64,000 nucleotides of DNA, taken from NCBI RefSeq assembly GCF_013523055.1, contig NZ_JAAMQM010000004.1, positions 124,001 to 188,000 of the forward strand. Reading direction: 5' to 3'. The stretch comes from Pseudomonas capeferrum (lineage in GTDB: Bacteria; Pseudomonadota; Gammaproteobacteria; Pseudomonadales; Pseudomonadaceae). Positions 28,330 to 39,589 of this stretch are shown in pieces. How positions within the stretch are numbered: the stretch's first letter is position 1; every line of letters starts with the position of its first letter. The translations under genes were made by a program, and so were the position numbers. The notes under the pieces were generated by a model that was not told the DNA's origin, did not search any database, and saw nothing but the letters and a program-made list of their open reading frames with translations.

Positions 28330-30971
28330 CAGCGTTTCACCAGTCCAGTCAGGCCGCCGGCAATCAGGGCAGCGGTATCGGCCAAGGCCACCAGCGGGTC
28401 CAGTCCGGCAGGCACGGCCATGTAACGGGGCTCCCAGTCCGGCTGGAACTTGTCCTTGAAGCGGCGCAGGCCCTGGAAGTTGTACAGTTGCTCTGCGCGC
28501 CGGAATACCAACGAGCCCAGGCGCTGGGTCAGGGGCGCGCCACGGCGTGGTTGCAGGCCCGAAAGAGGCACCATGCCCAGGCTGAAACGCGCGCAATCCC
28601 GGCTTTTGTAATGCAGGATCAGGCCGACCATCATGAACTCCATGGTGAGCCTGGGCGCCTGTGGGTGGGCGCGCATCAGGTCGAGGCTGGCCAACTCGTT
28701 GCTGTGGGTTTCCAGGAGGTTGGCAAAGGCCACCGGCCGGCCCTGGAAACGGATCACGGCGATGCGGAAATGTTGCAGGTAGTCATGGCTGAATCGCCCC
28801 AGGGAGAAGCCTTTCTCGCGTACATTCTTGTTGCCCAGCCAGGCGTCGGAGATTTCCTTGAGCGCCTCCATGGGTGCCAGGCCGGGCTCATGGATTTCCA
28901 GGCTCAAGCCATCCCTGCTTCCGCGGTTCCAGGTGTAGCGCAGGTCCTTCATCTCTTTGCCCTTGGCTTCGAGGTCGAATCGCCGCAAGTCGACGCGCGC
29001 CTCTTCGCCAAGCTTGATCGCGGTCAGGCCGATGTCCATATAGAACGGCAGGTTTTCCGCGCGCACTTGATAGAACACAGGGCGAGCGTGGTGGATGTCG
29101 CACAGGTCGCGGAATTGCCAGATCATTTCGGCGCGCGCCTGGGTGGGGCCGATAGGGTCGTAAAGCGCTACCAAGCTTCGGCCACGACGGGCGTACATGA
29201 GGAAGGCATTGCCCGAAGGATGGAACAGCAGTGCCTTGTCACCCGTAAGGGCCAGCCCGCCGTCGGGCTGGTCCGAAGCCAGCAGGATGCGCTGAGCGCG
29301 CTGCAGTTGCGCTTCGTCCGGTAGGTGAATGACCGGGCGAGCGGTGCGCAGCAGCCAGGTCAAGGTGACGATCACCAGCAGCACCGCGCTGCCCAGGATC
29401 CCTCGCAATCCACGAGGCGCGTCGGCATCGAGGGTGAACTGCCACCACAGTTCGTGGCTGTAGGGTACATCCTGATAGGCAAACAGCAGCAGCCATACCG
29501 AGGCGCCTACCACGCACGCGCTGGCCACCAGATACACCGGTGAGAAAGGCAGTTCCAGCAATCGGCTGGGCCGGTAGAACGAGCGGCGGAACAGTGCGAG
29601 CAGCGAGGCGGTAAAGGCCAGGATGGACGCTTCCTCCCAGTCGAAGCCCTTGAGCAGCGACAGGACGACACCGAGCAGGAGCAGGACGGTGGTCAGTAGC
29701 CAGGCAGCTGACAGACGGCGCCGCAAGCCCTGGGCCAGCAACAGGCACAGCACGCCGATCAGGCTGGCGCCGAAGTGCGAGGCGTCGATGAGTCGATGAG
29801 GGATGAGAAAACCCATGTGTTCAAGGCGTGTATCGATTTCCGGGGTAGCGCCGGAAAACAGCAGCACTACGCCAGACAGGAACACCAGGATCGCCAGGAC
29901 AGGCGCTGCCAGGCCTGACGCTGCCTTGATGGCTTGCTTGGCAAACAGCAAGCGACGCGCTTCGCTGACTAGCAGCAACACACAGGCCAGCAACAGCGGC
30001 AGTACCACATAGATCAGACGATAAAGCAGCAGGGCGGCGGCCAAAGGAGCGGCACCCAACTGATTGGCGAACGCTGCCAGCAGAACCGCCTCGAAGACGC
30101 CGACCCCGCCCGGTACATGGCTCAGGACGCCGGCCGCGAGGGCCAGTAGGTAAACCAGCATGAAGGCGCCAAAGGGCGGTGCCTGCGGCAACAACAGGTA
30201 GAGGACGGTGGCGGCGACGGCAACGTCCAGAGCGGTGATCAGCAGTTGCAGGGCGGCCAGGCGCGCGTTGGGCAGGCGAAGCGTGCGACGGCCCAGTTGT
30301 ACGAGAAGGTTGTCAGCCACTGGCTGCTCGGCCAAGCGTCGACGATACAGGCCGAAGATGACCGCGCCCGATACCAGCAGCACGCTGACGGCGATCACGC
30401 CGAGCGGCAATGGCGGCAAGCGCAACGCGCCGGTTGCGGCCGGCAGGTCGGCCAGCGTAGCGATCGCTGCCAGGACGGGCAGGGCGCAACCCAGCGAGAG
30501 GCTGGCGAACACCGTCATGCGTGCTACTTCCGCGGCACCCAGCCCGTGACGGGCATACAGACGATAGCGTACCGAGCCACCGGACAGCATCGACAGGCCC
30601 ACCGCATTGCCGATCGCGAAAGCGCTGAAGCCGCCCAGCACCAAAGTGCGACGAGGAAGCTGCACGCCAGCGAAGCGGCTTGCCGACCATTCATAGCCGA
30701 GCAGTACCACGAACCCCACCACGGTCGCCGCCAGTGCTTCGATCAACGTACGTGCGGGGATGTCGAGCATGGCATCGTGCAGGGCAGTCATGTCCAGCTC
30801 ATCGAGCAAGTGACGGCATGCAATCAAAGCCAGGGTGAACAGCAGCAGCATCAGTGCCAGGCCGATGGGTTGACGGTAGCGGCTGATGCGCTCCAGCCAC
30901 GGCAGCCGCTGTGCTGCGGCGGGCAACGTGTCGGTTATCGACACTTGGGGTTCAGGCAGTGCAAGAGTCAT
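28329..30971 (-). CDS. mprF: Aminoacyl-phosphatidylglycerol synthase/flippase (MprF family)
   Basis: Transfers an amino acid from aminoacyl-tRNA to phosphatidylglycerol and flips the product, lowering the negative surface charge and increasing resistance to cationic peptides and acid. The 880-residue protein has about 12-14 membrane helices over residues ~30-540 (flippase) and a C-terminal DUF2156 synthase domain at ~570-850 (FHPSGNAFLMYARRGRSLVALYDPIGP; LGRFSHDYLQHF; FMMVGLILHYKS). The P. aeruginosa homologue PA0920 uses alanine; substrate here is inferred. Its stop overlaps the downstream hydrolase gene. Confidence 0.93.
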   Translation of the reverse strand: MTLALPEPQVSITDTLPAAAQRLPWLERISRYRQPIGLALMLLLFTLALIACRHLLDELDMTALHDAMLDIPARTLIEALAATVVGFVVLLGYEWSASRFAGVQLPRRTLVLGGFSAFAIGNAVGLSMLSGGSVRYRLYARHGLGAAEVARMTVFASLSLGCALPVLAAIATLADLPAATGALRLPPLPLGVIAVSVLLVSGAVIFGLYRRRLAEQPVADNLLVQLGRRTLRLPNARLAALQLLITALDVAVAATVLYLLLPQAPPFGAFMLVYLLALAAGVLSHVPGGVGVFEAVLLAAFANQLGAAPLAAALLLYRLIYVVLPLLLACVLLLVSEARRLLFAKQAIKAASGLAAPVLAILVFLSGVVLLFSGATPEIDTRLEHMGFLIPHRLIDASHFGASLIGVLCLLLAQGLRRRLSAAWLLTTVLLLLGVVLSLLKGFDWEEASILAFTASLLALFRRSFYRPSRLLELPFSPVYLVASACVVGASVWLLLFAYQDVPYSHELWWQFTLDADAPRGLRGILGSAVLLVIVTLTWLLRTARPVIHLPDEAQLQRAQRILLASDQPDGGLALTGDKALLFHPSGNAFLMYARRGRSLVALYDPIGPTQARAEMIWQFRDLCDIHHARPVFYQVRAENLPFYMDIGLTAIKLGEEARVDLRRFDLEAKGKEMKDLRYTWNRGSRDGLSLEIHEPGLAPMEALKEISDAWLGNKNVREKGFSLGRFSHDYLQHFRIAVIRFQGRPVAFANLLETHSNELASLDLMRAHPQAPRLTMEFMMVGLILHYKSRDCARFSLGMVPLSGLQPRRGAPLTQRLGSLVFRRAEQLYNFQGLRRFKDKFQPDWEPRYMAVPAGLDPLVALADTAALIAGGLTGLVKR

Positions 30972-31201
30972 CGATAACCCCGAGCGATCGGCGCCAGGCG
31001 AGAGTGGAGTGTGGCCAAGTTGAGAGCCCTCTGGGAAACGTATCCAGATATTACTCCGGCTCGGAGCGGTTTCACCGGATCGAGAGGGTTAAAGAAAGTT
31101 CATGCTTCCCGATGCGACCTTGGGGATGCGGGCATGCTTGATTGATGAGCGCAGGGGCGATGAGAGGAGGGCTTGGTAAGTTTCCAGGATCCGGAAACAA
31201 C

Positions 31202-31233
31202 AAACCCCGCGCTGTTCGAAACAGGCGGGGTTT
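31202..31233 (-). terminator. Terminator of the first tRNA-fMet gene
   Basis: AAACCCCGC and GCGGGGTTT pair with an inner CTGT/ACAG stem. On the minus strand it lies 14 bases past the tRNA end and runs into TTTGTTG. Confidence 0.82.
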
Positions 31234-31246
31234 GTTCTGACGAATA

Positions 31247-31323
<77 letters not shown>

Positions 31324-31335
31324 TCAGAGGTGCGC

Positions 31336-31363
31336 ATTCTACAGCCTTGCGCTTGGCCGTCAA
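31336..31363 (-). promoter_or_regulatory. Promoter of tRNA-fMet copy 1
   Basis: On the minus strand TTGACG and TAGAAT are separated by 16 bp, 12 bases upstream of the tRNA. Confidence 0.85.
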
Positions 31364-31404
31364 GCCTTGATCGTTGATTTTCTTAAGGTTTTATCACCGG
31401 CAAT

Positions 31405-31436
31405 AAAAAAGGCCACTGTATGTACAGTGGCCTTTT
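31405..31436 (-). terminator. Terminator of tRNA-fMet copy 2
   Basis: GGCCACTGTA-TG-TACAGTGGCC is a perfect stem with a minus-strand T-run (six A on plus, 31405-31410). Confidence 0.9.
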
Positions 31437-31441
31437 CAATT

Positions 31442-31518
<77 letters not shown>

Positions 31519-31531
31519 TCTGAGGTTGCGC

Positions 31532-31559
31532 ATTCTACAGCCTTTCGCTTTGCCGTCAA
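31532..31559 (-). promoter_or_regulatory. Promoter of tRNA-fMet copy 2
   Basis: On the minus strand TTGACG and TAGAAT are separated by 16 bp. It closely resembles the copy 1 promoter. Confidence 0.87.
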
Positions 31560-31600
31560 GCGCTGATGATGGATGTGCTTGAATATTTATTGATAGCAAC

Positions 31601-31633
31601 AAAAAAGGCCACTGCATGTGCAGTGGCCTTTTT
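31601..31633 (-). terminator. Terminator of tRNA-fMet copy 3
   Basis: GGCCACTGCA-TG-TGCAGTGGCC with six A on the plus strand (a minus-strand T-run). It is nearly identical to the copy 2 terminator, including compensatory changes in the stem. Confidence 0.9.
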
Positions 31634-31637
31634 AATT

Positions 31638-31714
<77 letters not shown>

Positions 31715-31727
31715 TCTGTGATTCCGA

Positions 31728-31755
31728 ATTCTACGGATTTTATTCCCCATGTCAA
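31728..31755 (-). promoter_or_regulatory. Promoter of tRNA-fMet copy 3
   Basis: On the minus strand a consensus TTGACA is separated by 16 bp from TAGAAT, 13 bases upstream of the tRNA. Confidence 0.9.
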
Positions 31756-31897
31756 GCTTCTTCCTGGAAAAATCTTTTGGCGTCAACCTCTTACGCTTCT
31801 GATTTACCGCGCAAGGCAGCAATAACGGGGGTTGTAGCTCGATCGCCACAGATGTGCCGGTACTGGCAGCCTTCGTCGCGGGCAGATACCATGCGAT

Positions 31898-31913
31898 CTG
31901 TATGAATTTACAG
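31898..31913. promoter_or_regulatory. LexA (SOS) box of dinB
   Basis: CTG-TATGAATTTA-CAG fits CTG-N10-CAG closely (core TATGAATTTA). It ends 15 bp before the dinB ATG. Confidence 0.92.
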
Positions 31914-31928
31914 TACTGTTGGTCATCC

Positions 31929-32993
31929 ATGTCTCTGCGCAAGATTATCCACATCGACTGCGATTGCTTCTATGCGGCTATCGAGATGCGTGACGACCCG
32001 CGCCTGGCCGGTCGGCCCATGGCGGTGGGCGGTTCCGCGGAGCGGCGTGGGGTTATCGCCACCTGCAATTATGAGGCGCGTGCCTACGGTGTGAGGTCTG
32101 CCCTGTCGTCACGCCACGCGATGAAGCTGTGCCCGGACTTGTTGATCGTCAAGCCGCGTTTCGAGGCCTATCGCGAAGCCTCTCGGGAAATTCATGCCAT
32201 CTTGCGCGACTACACCGAGCTGATCGAACCCTTGTCGCTGGATGAGGCCTATCTGGATGTAACCGACAGTCAGTGGTTTTCCGGCAGCGCCACACGCATT
32301 GCAGAGGATATTCGTCAACGGGTGGCGCGCAAGCTGCATATCACCGTGTCGGCAGGAGTCGCGCCGAACAAGTTCCTGGCCAAGATCGCCAGCGATTGGC
32401 GCAAACCCAATGGTCTGTTCGTGATCACGCCGCCGCAAGTGGAAGCTTTTGTCGCCGAGCTACCGGTCAACCGACTGCACGGCGTGGGCAAGGTGACCGC
32501 CGACAAGCTTGCGCGGCTGGGCGTCGTCACCTGTCTCGACCTGCTTGGCTGGACGCGACATGCCCTGGCGCGCGAGTTCGGTAGTTTTGGCGAACGGTTG
32601 TGGGGGTTGGCACGGGGTATCGATGATCGGGCAGTGCAGAACGACAGCCGCCGACAGTCGGTCAGTGTCGAAAGCACCTACGACAATGACCTACCGGATC
32701 TGGCTGCCTGCCTGGAAAAGCTCCCTGATCTGCTGCTCAGTTTGAATGAGCGGATGGCGCGCATGGATAGCAGCTACAGGCCAGGCAAACCGTTCGTGAA
32801 GGTCAAGTTCCATGATTTCAGTCAGACCACCCTGGAACAGGCGGGGGCGGGGCATGACCTCGACAGTTATCGGCAACTGCTCAGCCAGGCCTTTGCCCGT
32901 GGCGGCAAGCCCGTGCGCTTGTTAGGGGTGGGGGTGAGGTTGCTGGATCTGCGGGGCGCCCATGAACAGTTGGAGCTGTTCACGCCGGACTAG
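31929..32993 (+). CDS. dinB: DNA polymerase IV
   Basis: Y-family translesion polymerase without proofreading, induced in the SOS response. The 354-residue protein has catalytic acidic residues in IHIDCDCFYAAIE and SLDEAYLD, the GVAPNKFLAKIASD block, an HhH region (LHGVGKVTADKLARLGV) and a little-finger domain. It ends QLELF, a beta-clamp-binding motif. I chose ATG 31929 (MSLRKIIHIDCD), directly after a LexA box. Confidence 0.97.
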   Translation: MSLRKIIHIDCDCFYAAIEMRDDPRLAGRPMAVGGSAERRGVIATCNYEARAYGVRSALSSRHAMKLCPDLLIVKPRFEAYREASREIHAILRDYTELIEPLSLDEAYLDVTDSQWFSGSATRIAEDIRQRVARKLHITVSAGVAPNKFLAKIASDWRKPNGLFVITPPQVEAFVAELPVNRLHGVGKVTADKLARLGVVTCLDLLGWTRHALAREFGSFGERLWGLARGIDDRAVQNDSRRQSVSVESTYDNDLPDLAACLEKLPDLLLSLNERMARMDSSYRPGKPFVKVKFHDFSQTTLEQAGAGHDLDSYRQLLSQAFARGGKPVRLLGVGVRLLDLRGAHEQLELFTPD

Positions 32994-33148
32994 AAAAGCT
33001 GGCAACAAGCCTGTATCGATTTGTCGGGTCTGGTAACGCTTGCGCTGATCTCATCACGCGGCGTACCGGAGACCCGGCAAACCCGCGATGGGATCGGCGC
33101 AAGACCCCGATGCTCGAGTGACAGTGTCCCGACCAGCGCCGACCTGGG

Positions 33149-34102
33149 TCATTGCGTGCCCGGGTCCGCAACCAGGCGCCCGGTAGCCTTGGTCAGCGAT
33201 TGCAGAAACTCCTGTTGCAGTTCCGGATCGTTGCGGGTCAACTCGATCAGGCTCTGCTCCAGTTCGCTGGCTTCCTCTTCCAATCCGAGCTCCGACAGGC
33301 GTTTGACTCGATGTACCCACTGGGACACCTCATCGTCTTCCAGGTCATCGAAGATCAGGTCGTGAGCTTCGAGCAGCTTGCTGCGCAGATTACCGCTGAC
33401 CAGCAGGCTGGCATCGGCGCGAACACCGTTATCTTCGTCATGCACTTGCAGATGCAGGGTGCCGACGCGGCTGATGTTCTGTTCCGAAAACGGCGCATCG
33501 AGCAGGTTGAGGCGCAATATGCCCATTCTGTCGGTGGTCAGCTCATGAGTCAGCGCACCCGCCTTGACCTCCACCAGCCGCTCGCTCCACGGCAGGCTGG
33601 TGTATTCCTCGCGTTTGTCCTTCTGCAGTTCGCTGATGCCGGCCAGGTTCTGCTGGGCACGGCCGTTGGACTGTACGTTCATGAACGGGTTGAGCCCGGC
33701 CACGCCGTAGTCCAGCCAGTCGCGCGTCACGCTGTCCGGCAGGTTGCCCAGGGCGAACACGTTCACCACGTTGGCTCCCAGGCCGGCAATCACCGCGACT
33801 GCGCCAAGAGGGATCTCGTAGACCTCCCGCCATGGCTGGAACGGCGTATAGCGGTCATAGCGACGTGTCACCTCGAATTCGGTGACCTCGAAACGCTTCT
33901 GCTCGCTGATACGTACGCGCCGCTGGGGAAGCTCCATGACGTTCGGCTCGCCCACATCGATCTGCAGGCTGTGTTCGAGCAACTTGCGCTCGACACGGTC
34001 CTCCTGCTCGCTGCGCTGGGACATCTGGTTGGCGCAGCCGCTGACCAGCAGAGCGCCGCACAGGACAGCGCTCCCCAGGGTAAAGGTACTTCGCTTGGAC
34101 AT
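33149..34102 (-). CDS. Putative lipoprotein of unknown function
   Basis: A 317-residue exported lipoprotein: basic start MSKRSTF, hydrophobic core, then lipobox Val-Ser-Gly-Cys (Cys near residue 25). It contains one further hydrophobic stretch (EIPLGAVAVIAGLGANVVNVFALGNL) and a C-terminal helical, acidic region. No catalytic motif is recognisable. I chose ATG 34102; GTG 34108 is also possible. proS lies 24 bp upstream on the same strand, so cotranscription is likely. It is conserved next to proS in related pseudomonads as far as I recall. Confidence 0.8.
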   Translation of the reverse strand: MSKRSTFTLGSAVLCGALLVSGCANQMSQRSEQEDRVERKLLEHSLQIDVGEPNVMELPQRRVRISEQKRFEVTEFEVTRRYDRYTPFQPWREVYEIPLGAVAVIAGLGANVVNVFALGNLPDSVTRDWLDYGVAGLNPFMNVQSNGRAQQNLAGISELQKDKREEYTSLPWSERLVEVKAGALTHELTTDRMGILRLNLLDAPFSEQNISRVGTLHLQVHDEDNGVRADASLLVSGNLRSKLLEAHDLIFDDLEDDEVSQWVHRVKRLSELGLEEEASELEQSLIELTRNDPELQQEFLQSLTKATGRLVADPGTQ

Positions 34103-34126
34103 GATCACTCGTGCCTGGGTTGGCTA

Positions 34127-35842
<1,716 letters not shown>

Positions 35843-35946
35843 GGTGGGCCGTGTCGATTGCCTGAGACGTTGAAAAGACCCCGCATTGTACGGGGGCGAG
35901 ATGAAGGCGTACAGGATGCCCCAGGGTGTGGCGCTTGTCAGCCAAG

Positions 35947-35975
35947 AAAAAGCCCGGCATCGCTGCCGGGCTGTT
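35947..35975 (-). terminator. Porin gene terminator
   Basis: AGCCCGGCA and TGCCGGGCT form a stem with a four-base loop. On the minus strand it is followed by TTTTTC, 30 bases past the porin stop. Confidence 0.9.
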
Positions 35976-36002
35976 TCAAGAGCGACGCTGCGAGCCGAGG
36001 GC

Positions 36003-37277
36003 TTACAGGATGCTCAGCGGGTACTCGACGATCAGGCGCAGTTCGTCGATCGATGGGGATCCGTAGTAGACGCCATCGTTGGAACGGTAGGTGGCTTGGC
36101 GCACACGCAGGCTGAGGTCCTTGGCGGGACCTTCCTGGAGCACATACTTGATGTCGATGTCGCGTTCCCATTCCTTGCCGCTGTCGGTAGTGGCGGTATT
36201 GGCGCCGGTACCGCGGATATAACGGGTCATGAAGGTCAGGCCGGGTACGCCGAACTCGGCGAAGTTCAGGTCATAGCGAGCCTGCCAGGACTTCTCGTCT
36301 TCGGCGTTGAAGTCGGAGCGGGCCACGGAGTTGGCCAGGAAGACGGTACCGCCGCCATCCACGCCATAGCCGTAGTCACCGTCGCCAGTCACGCGCTGGT
36401 AGGCCAGGGTGAAGGTATGGGCGCCGAAGTTATAGGCGCCGGACAGGCTGAACGCGCGGTTGTCCAGCTTGGTGGTGTCGTCGTCCGACGAGCGTTGCAA
36501 GCCGGCGCCATCGCTCTTGGTGTCATAGATGTTGAAGTCGAACACCAGGCCCTGCTTGTCGTCGATCGGCAGCGCCCAGTTGACGTTGGCGTAGTACTTG
36601 CGCCAGTAGTCTTCGACCTTGGAATAGTAGAGGCTGGCGCTGAGGCTGTCGTTGAAGGAGTAGGTACCGCCTACAACGTTGGCTTCTTTCAGGTGCAGGC
36701 TGTCACGGAAGGTCTGTGCCTGGGCGTTGAGCGCGGTGAAGCGACCCGCGTTCAGGGTCAGGCCTTCGATTTCGTTGCTGGTGATCAGCGCGCCTTCGGC
36801 GACTTCCGGCAGCAGGCGGCTGTCGTCTGTAGCGAATACCGGCAGCGCGGTAAGCTGGTGACCGAACTTGAGCACCGTGTCGGAGACGCGGAACTTGACG
36901 GCAGCGCCGGCTTCGGAATAGTCATCCTCCGCTCGGCCATCGGAACCGACCGGCAGCACGCCGGTACCGGCGCGGCCGCGACCGCTGTCGAGCTTGAGGC
37001 CGAGCATGCCGATGACGTCCACACCGACGCCGACCGTGCCTTGGGTGAAGCCCGATTCGAAGGTGCCGAGGAAGCCCAGGCCCGTCTCTTCGGCACGGCT
37101 CTGCGCGCCGCTAGGCACATTGCGGAAGTCGCGGCTGAAATACAGCATGCGGGTGTTGACGTTGAGTTTGCTGTCTTCGACGAAGCCCTTGGCTTCATCC
37201 TGCGAAGAGGCAATTGCCAGTTGCGAGGTCCCTGCGGCAACGGCCAGGGCGATCATGCTCCACTTCATCACGCGCAT
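36003..37277 (-). CDS. OprD-family outer-membrane porin
   Basis: Substrate-selective 18-stranded beta-barrel of the OprD/OccD-OccK family, used for uptake of amino acids or organic acids. The 424-residue precursor has signal peptide [23 protein letters not shown] (cleaved near residue 23). The mature chain begins [29 protein letters not shown], typical of OprD. Barrel strands alternate with Gly/Asp-rich turns and end in a C-terminal hydrophobic strand. The substrate is not predictable; the P. aeruginosa gene in this position (PA0958) is OprD itself, a basic amino acid/carbapenem channel. I chose ATG 37277 with GGAG upstream. Confidence 0.92.
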   Translation of the reverse strand: MRVMKWSMIALAVAAGTSQLAIASSQDEAKGFVEDSKLNVNTRMLYFSRDFRNVPSGAQSRAEETGLGFLGTFESGFTQGTVGVGVDVIGMLGLKLDSGRGRAGTGVLPVGSDGRAEDDYSEAGAAVKFRVSDTVLKFGHQLTALPVFATDDSRLLPEVAEGALITSNEIEGLTLNAGRFTALNAQAQTFRDSLHLKEANVVGGTYSFNDSLSASLYYSKVEDYWRKYYANVNWALPIDDKQGLVFDFNIYDTKSDGAGLQRSSDDDTTKLDNRAFSLSGAYNFGAHTFTLAYQRVTGDGDYGYGVDGGGTVFLANSVARSDFNAEDEKSWQARYDLNFAEFGVPGLTFMTRYIRGTGANTATTDSGKEWERDIDIKYVLQEGPAKDLSLRVRQATYRSNDGVYYGSPSIDELRLIVEYPLSIL

Positions 37278-38034
37278 CGTGACTTGCTCCTTTGGTTTTA
37301 GGAAGAGTACTGCTGTGCCCAACTGTTCTAGTTATCTGGGCCAGCTCTTTCTTGTTATGTCGGCGAAGATGTATATCACGCTGACGGGTCATGGCGACAT
37401 CGTGAAGTTATGCTCTTTGGAACTTCATGTAATGCCGCTTTAAATAAACTCCATGTCGCAACTCTCGTCCCCATAAAAGGTACGAACAGTCAACGTCATT
37501 CATCTTCTTGAAACGTTTGTTACGGTTCGTTCGGTCCAAGCCTGCGGTCCGACCTGCGGCGCATCGCCTGTCTGGGCGGTTTCGCTGATGCAGGTGTCGT
37601 GCCGACTCTGATCGATGGAAATGCAACAAGCGTGCACAACTGAGGCTCAGTGTTGATGAAATTTTCACATTTATAAGACGGCAGTGGCAAAACCCCTATA
37701 AACCCTAGGCGAACCCTGTCTGATGGTGTGCCAGAAGACGGCTTTTCCCTGACGTTCGAAGCCGCTTTGGAAGTCAAAGCGTTACCGTCGTCGACCTGAG
37801 TTGGGTAGTTTGTGCCACGCAAGTGTGGCGACGTTGACGCTCTCAGCCTTGTTTTGGTGCGAAAAGTAGCGCTGCGTTACCTGACCTTGACCGACAGGGC
37901 CCTGCACCTGAACCACAACGGTGCATCAATGCGGCGAGAAGGTGGTACCGACTGTGAAAAGCCCTGAAGCAAGGTATCCTTCGGCGCCTGGCCGTACCTG
38001 GCGGTCGGATTCGATGTTCAGAAGGAGGTACGCC
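37278..38034. other. 757-bp intergenic region between porin and HIT genes
   Basis: Divergent promoter region for the porin (minus) and the HIT gene (plus). It is more AT-rich than its surroundings at 37370-37520 and 37650-37710. I see a GCCAC/GTGGC hairpin near 37812-37827 but no intrinsic terminator, tRNA or conserved coding frame. Short open frames here look non-coding. A long 5' leader or an unannotated small RNA remains possible. Confidence 0.5.
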
Positions 38035-38460
38035 GTGTTCACCCTGGATTCAAGACTGAAAGAGGATTCCCTGGTCCTGGGGGATTTTCCGTTGTGCCGC
38101 TTGTTGTTGAGCAAGGATGCACACTATCCCTGGTTCATCCTGGTGCCTCGTCTGCCCGATATCAGCGAGCTGTTCGAGCTCGATGAACAGCAGCAGCGAC
38201 AGTTGTGGGAGGAAACCACTTACCTGGCCGAGCAGCTCAAGATCGCCTTCAGCGCCGACAAGATGAACGTGGCTACCTTGGGTAATGTGGTCAGTCAATT
38301 GCACATGCATGTGATCGTTCGTTACCGAGACGACGCCGCCTGGCCGGCACCGGTATGGGGCAGGCAGCCAGCGGGACACTATACGCAAGAGCAGGTCGAA
38401 GGCATTCGTCAGCGCCTGCGTCCGGTGTTGGGCAATGATTTCATCTTCACGGAGGTTTGA
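38035..38460 (+). CDS. HIT-domain protein
   Basis: Histidine-triad proteins hydrolyse or transfer nucleotidyl groups. The 141-residue protein has the HIT fold, but the triad reads Q88-L-H90-M-H92-V-I: the first His is Gln and the last two are kept. The nucleophile His (middle of the active triad) is thus probably H90. GTG 38035 was chosen because GAAGGAGG lies at 38021-38028; the longer upstream frame has no such site. slyX begins one base after its stop. The substrate is unknown. Confidence 0.88.
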   Translation: MFTLDSRLKEDSLVLGDFPLCRLLLSKDAHYPWFILVPRLPDISELFELDEQQQRQLWEETTYLAEQLKIAFSADKMNVATLGNVVSQLHMHVIVRYRDDAAWPAPVWGRQPAGHYTQEQVEGIRQRLRPVLGNDFIFTEV

Positions 38461-38461
38461 G

Positions 38462-38668
38462 ATGACTCTGGAAGCACGTGTGATGGAGCTGGAGAGCCGT
38501 ATGGCATTCCAGGACGATACCCTGCAGGCACTCAACGATGTGCTGGTCGAACAGGCTCGAGTCGTCGACCGCCTGCAGTCGCAGATGGCTGAATTGCTCA
38601 AGCGGTATGAGGAGATGGTCGGCCAGTACGAGGCTGGTGAAGATGAGCCACCGCCGCCGCATTACTGA
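38462..38668 (+). CDS. slyX: SlyX family protein
   Basis: A 68-residue, almost wholly helical protein with a heptad-like pattern ([29 protein letters not shown]) and the Pro/His tail PPPPHY that marks SlyX. The role is unknown; in E. coli slyX neighbours slyD. The start has ACGGAGG upstream inside the end of the HIT gene, so the two are cotranslated or coupled. Confidence 0.9.
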   Translation: MTLEARVMELESRMAFQDDTLQALNDVLVEQARVVDRLQSQMAELLKRYEEMVGQYEAGEDEPPPPHY

Positions 38669-38716
38669 GTCGACGATGGCTGCCGTGGGGAGCAAAGGCT
38701 CCCACGGGAGGGGGTG

Positions 38717-39310
38717 TCAGCGACGCGTCACGGCAATGACATCTTCGGCCTGCAGGCCTTTGTCGCGGTGCATCACCGAAAACTCGACACGTTGACCTTC
38801 GACCAGCACCCGATGACCCTCGCCACGGATGGCGCGGAAGTGCACGAAGATATCGTCGCCGGAATCACGGGATATGAAGCCGAACCCCTTGGAAGTGTTG
38901 AACCACTTGACGGTACCGGTATCCCGGTTGCCGTTGTCGTACTGAGGGGCTTGCACGCTGTGCGCCTGTCTCGTTGTGGGAATGAAGCCGGCAACGAGAT
39001 GCAGGACCACGGCCAGCGCGGCGCAGCCCAGGGCGGGCAGATCGCCCAGTTCCGGACGGGCGAGCAAGGTGACGGTCTGCAGGATCACCGCCAGTACCAG
39101 CAGAGCGCTGGCCAGTTGTTGCAGTGTCTGCCGCAGACCGGGGGCATACCGTGGCAGCGCCGGGGCCAGCAACAGGTTGAGCAGGCCCAGCAGGCCCAGG
39201 TAGATGGCTTCGGGTTGGAGTGCGAAAGGAATTGCATCGGTTCTGAGGCTGGGTATGAACGACAGCAGCAAGGCTGCTACGCCCGTCACCAGGTGGACGA
39301 TCTTGTACAT
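38717..39310 (-). CDS. Membrane-anchored cold-shock-domain protein
   Basis: A 197-residue fusion. Residues ~1-110 hold three or four hydrophobic helices ([67 protein letters not shown]). After a short linker, residues 130-197 form a cold-shock domain with RNP1 KGFGFISRD and RNP2 DIFVHF. CSDs bind single-stranded RNA/DNA. The gene is at the position of PA0961 in P. aeruginosa, next to a Dps-like gene. I chose ATG 39310; a shorter start would remove the membrane part. Confidence 0.85.
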   Translation of the reverse strand: MYKIVHLVTGVAALLLSFIPSLRTDAIPFALQPEAIYLGLLGLLNLLLAPALPRYAPGLRQTLQQLASALLVLAVILQTVTLLARPELGDLPALGCAALAVVLHLVAGFIPTTRQAHSVQAPQYDNGNRDTGTVKWFNTSKGFGFISRDSGDDIFVHFRAIRGEGHRVLVEGQRVEFSVMHRDKGLQAEDVIAVTRR

Positions 39311-39589
39311 GAGATTTGGCTCGCATTCGATAAGGCCGATCACGGGAAGAGCTGGCAGCACGGTGCGCGTGAGGTATGAAGCGCGAAAAAGTGGCACGCC
39401 AGCCTATGCACCCGGCAATGACAATCCGCACGGGTGGCACGCTGCCTATTTAACAGCAAAGGCGGAGGTATCTCAAATTAGGGGCACCAATGGCATTGGA
39501 CTGCCACAGGTCGCATGCAGCTCGTCGAAAGTCTTGGTACAGTGTTTCCTGTTTGTTTGATCACCACGCCTTGTGCAAAGGGGTACTTC

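Noticed and set aside
27145-28425. 426-codon plus-strand frame opposite the VirJ-type hydrolase
   Set aside because: The minus-strand frame has a membrane anchor and hydrolase motifs; this one has none.
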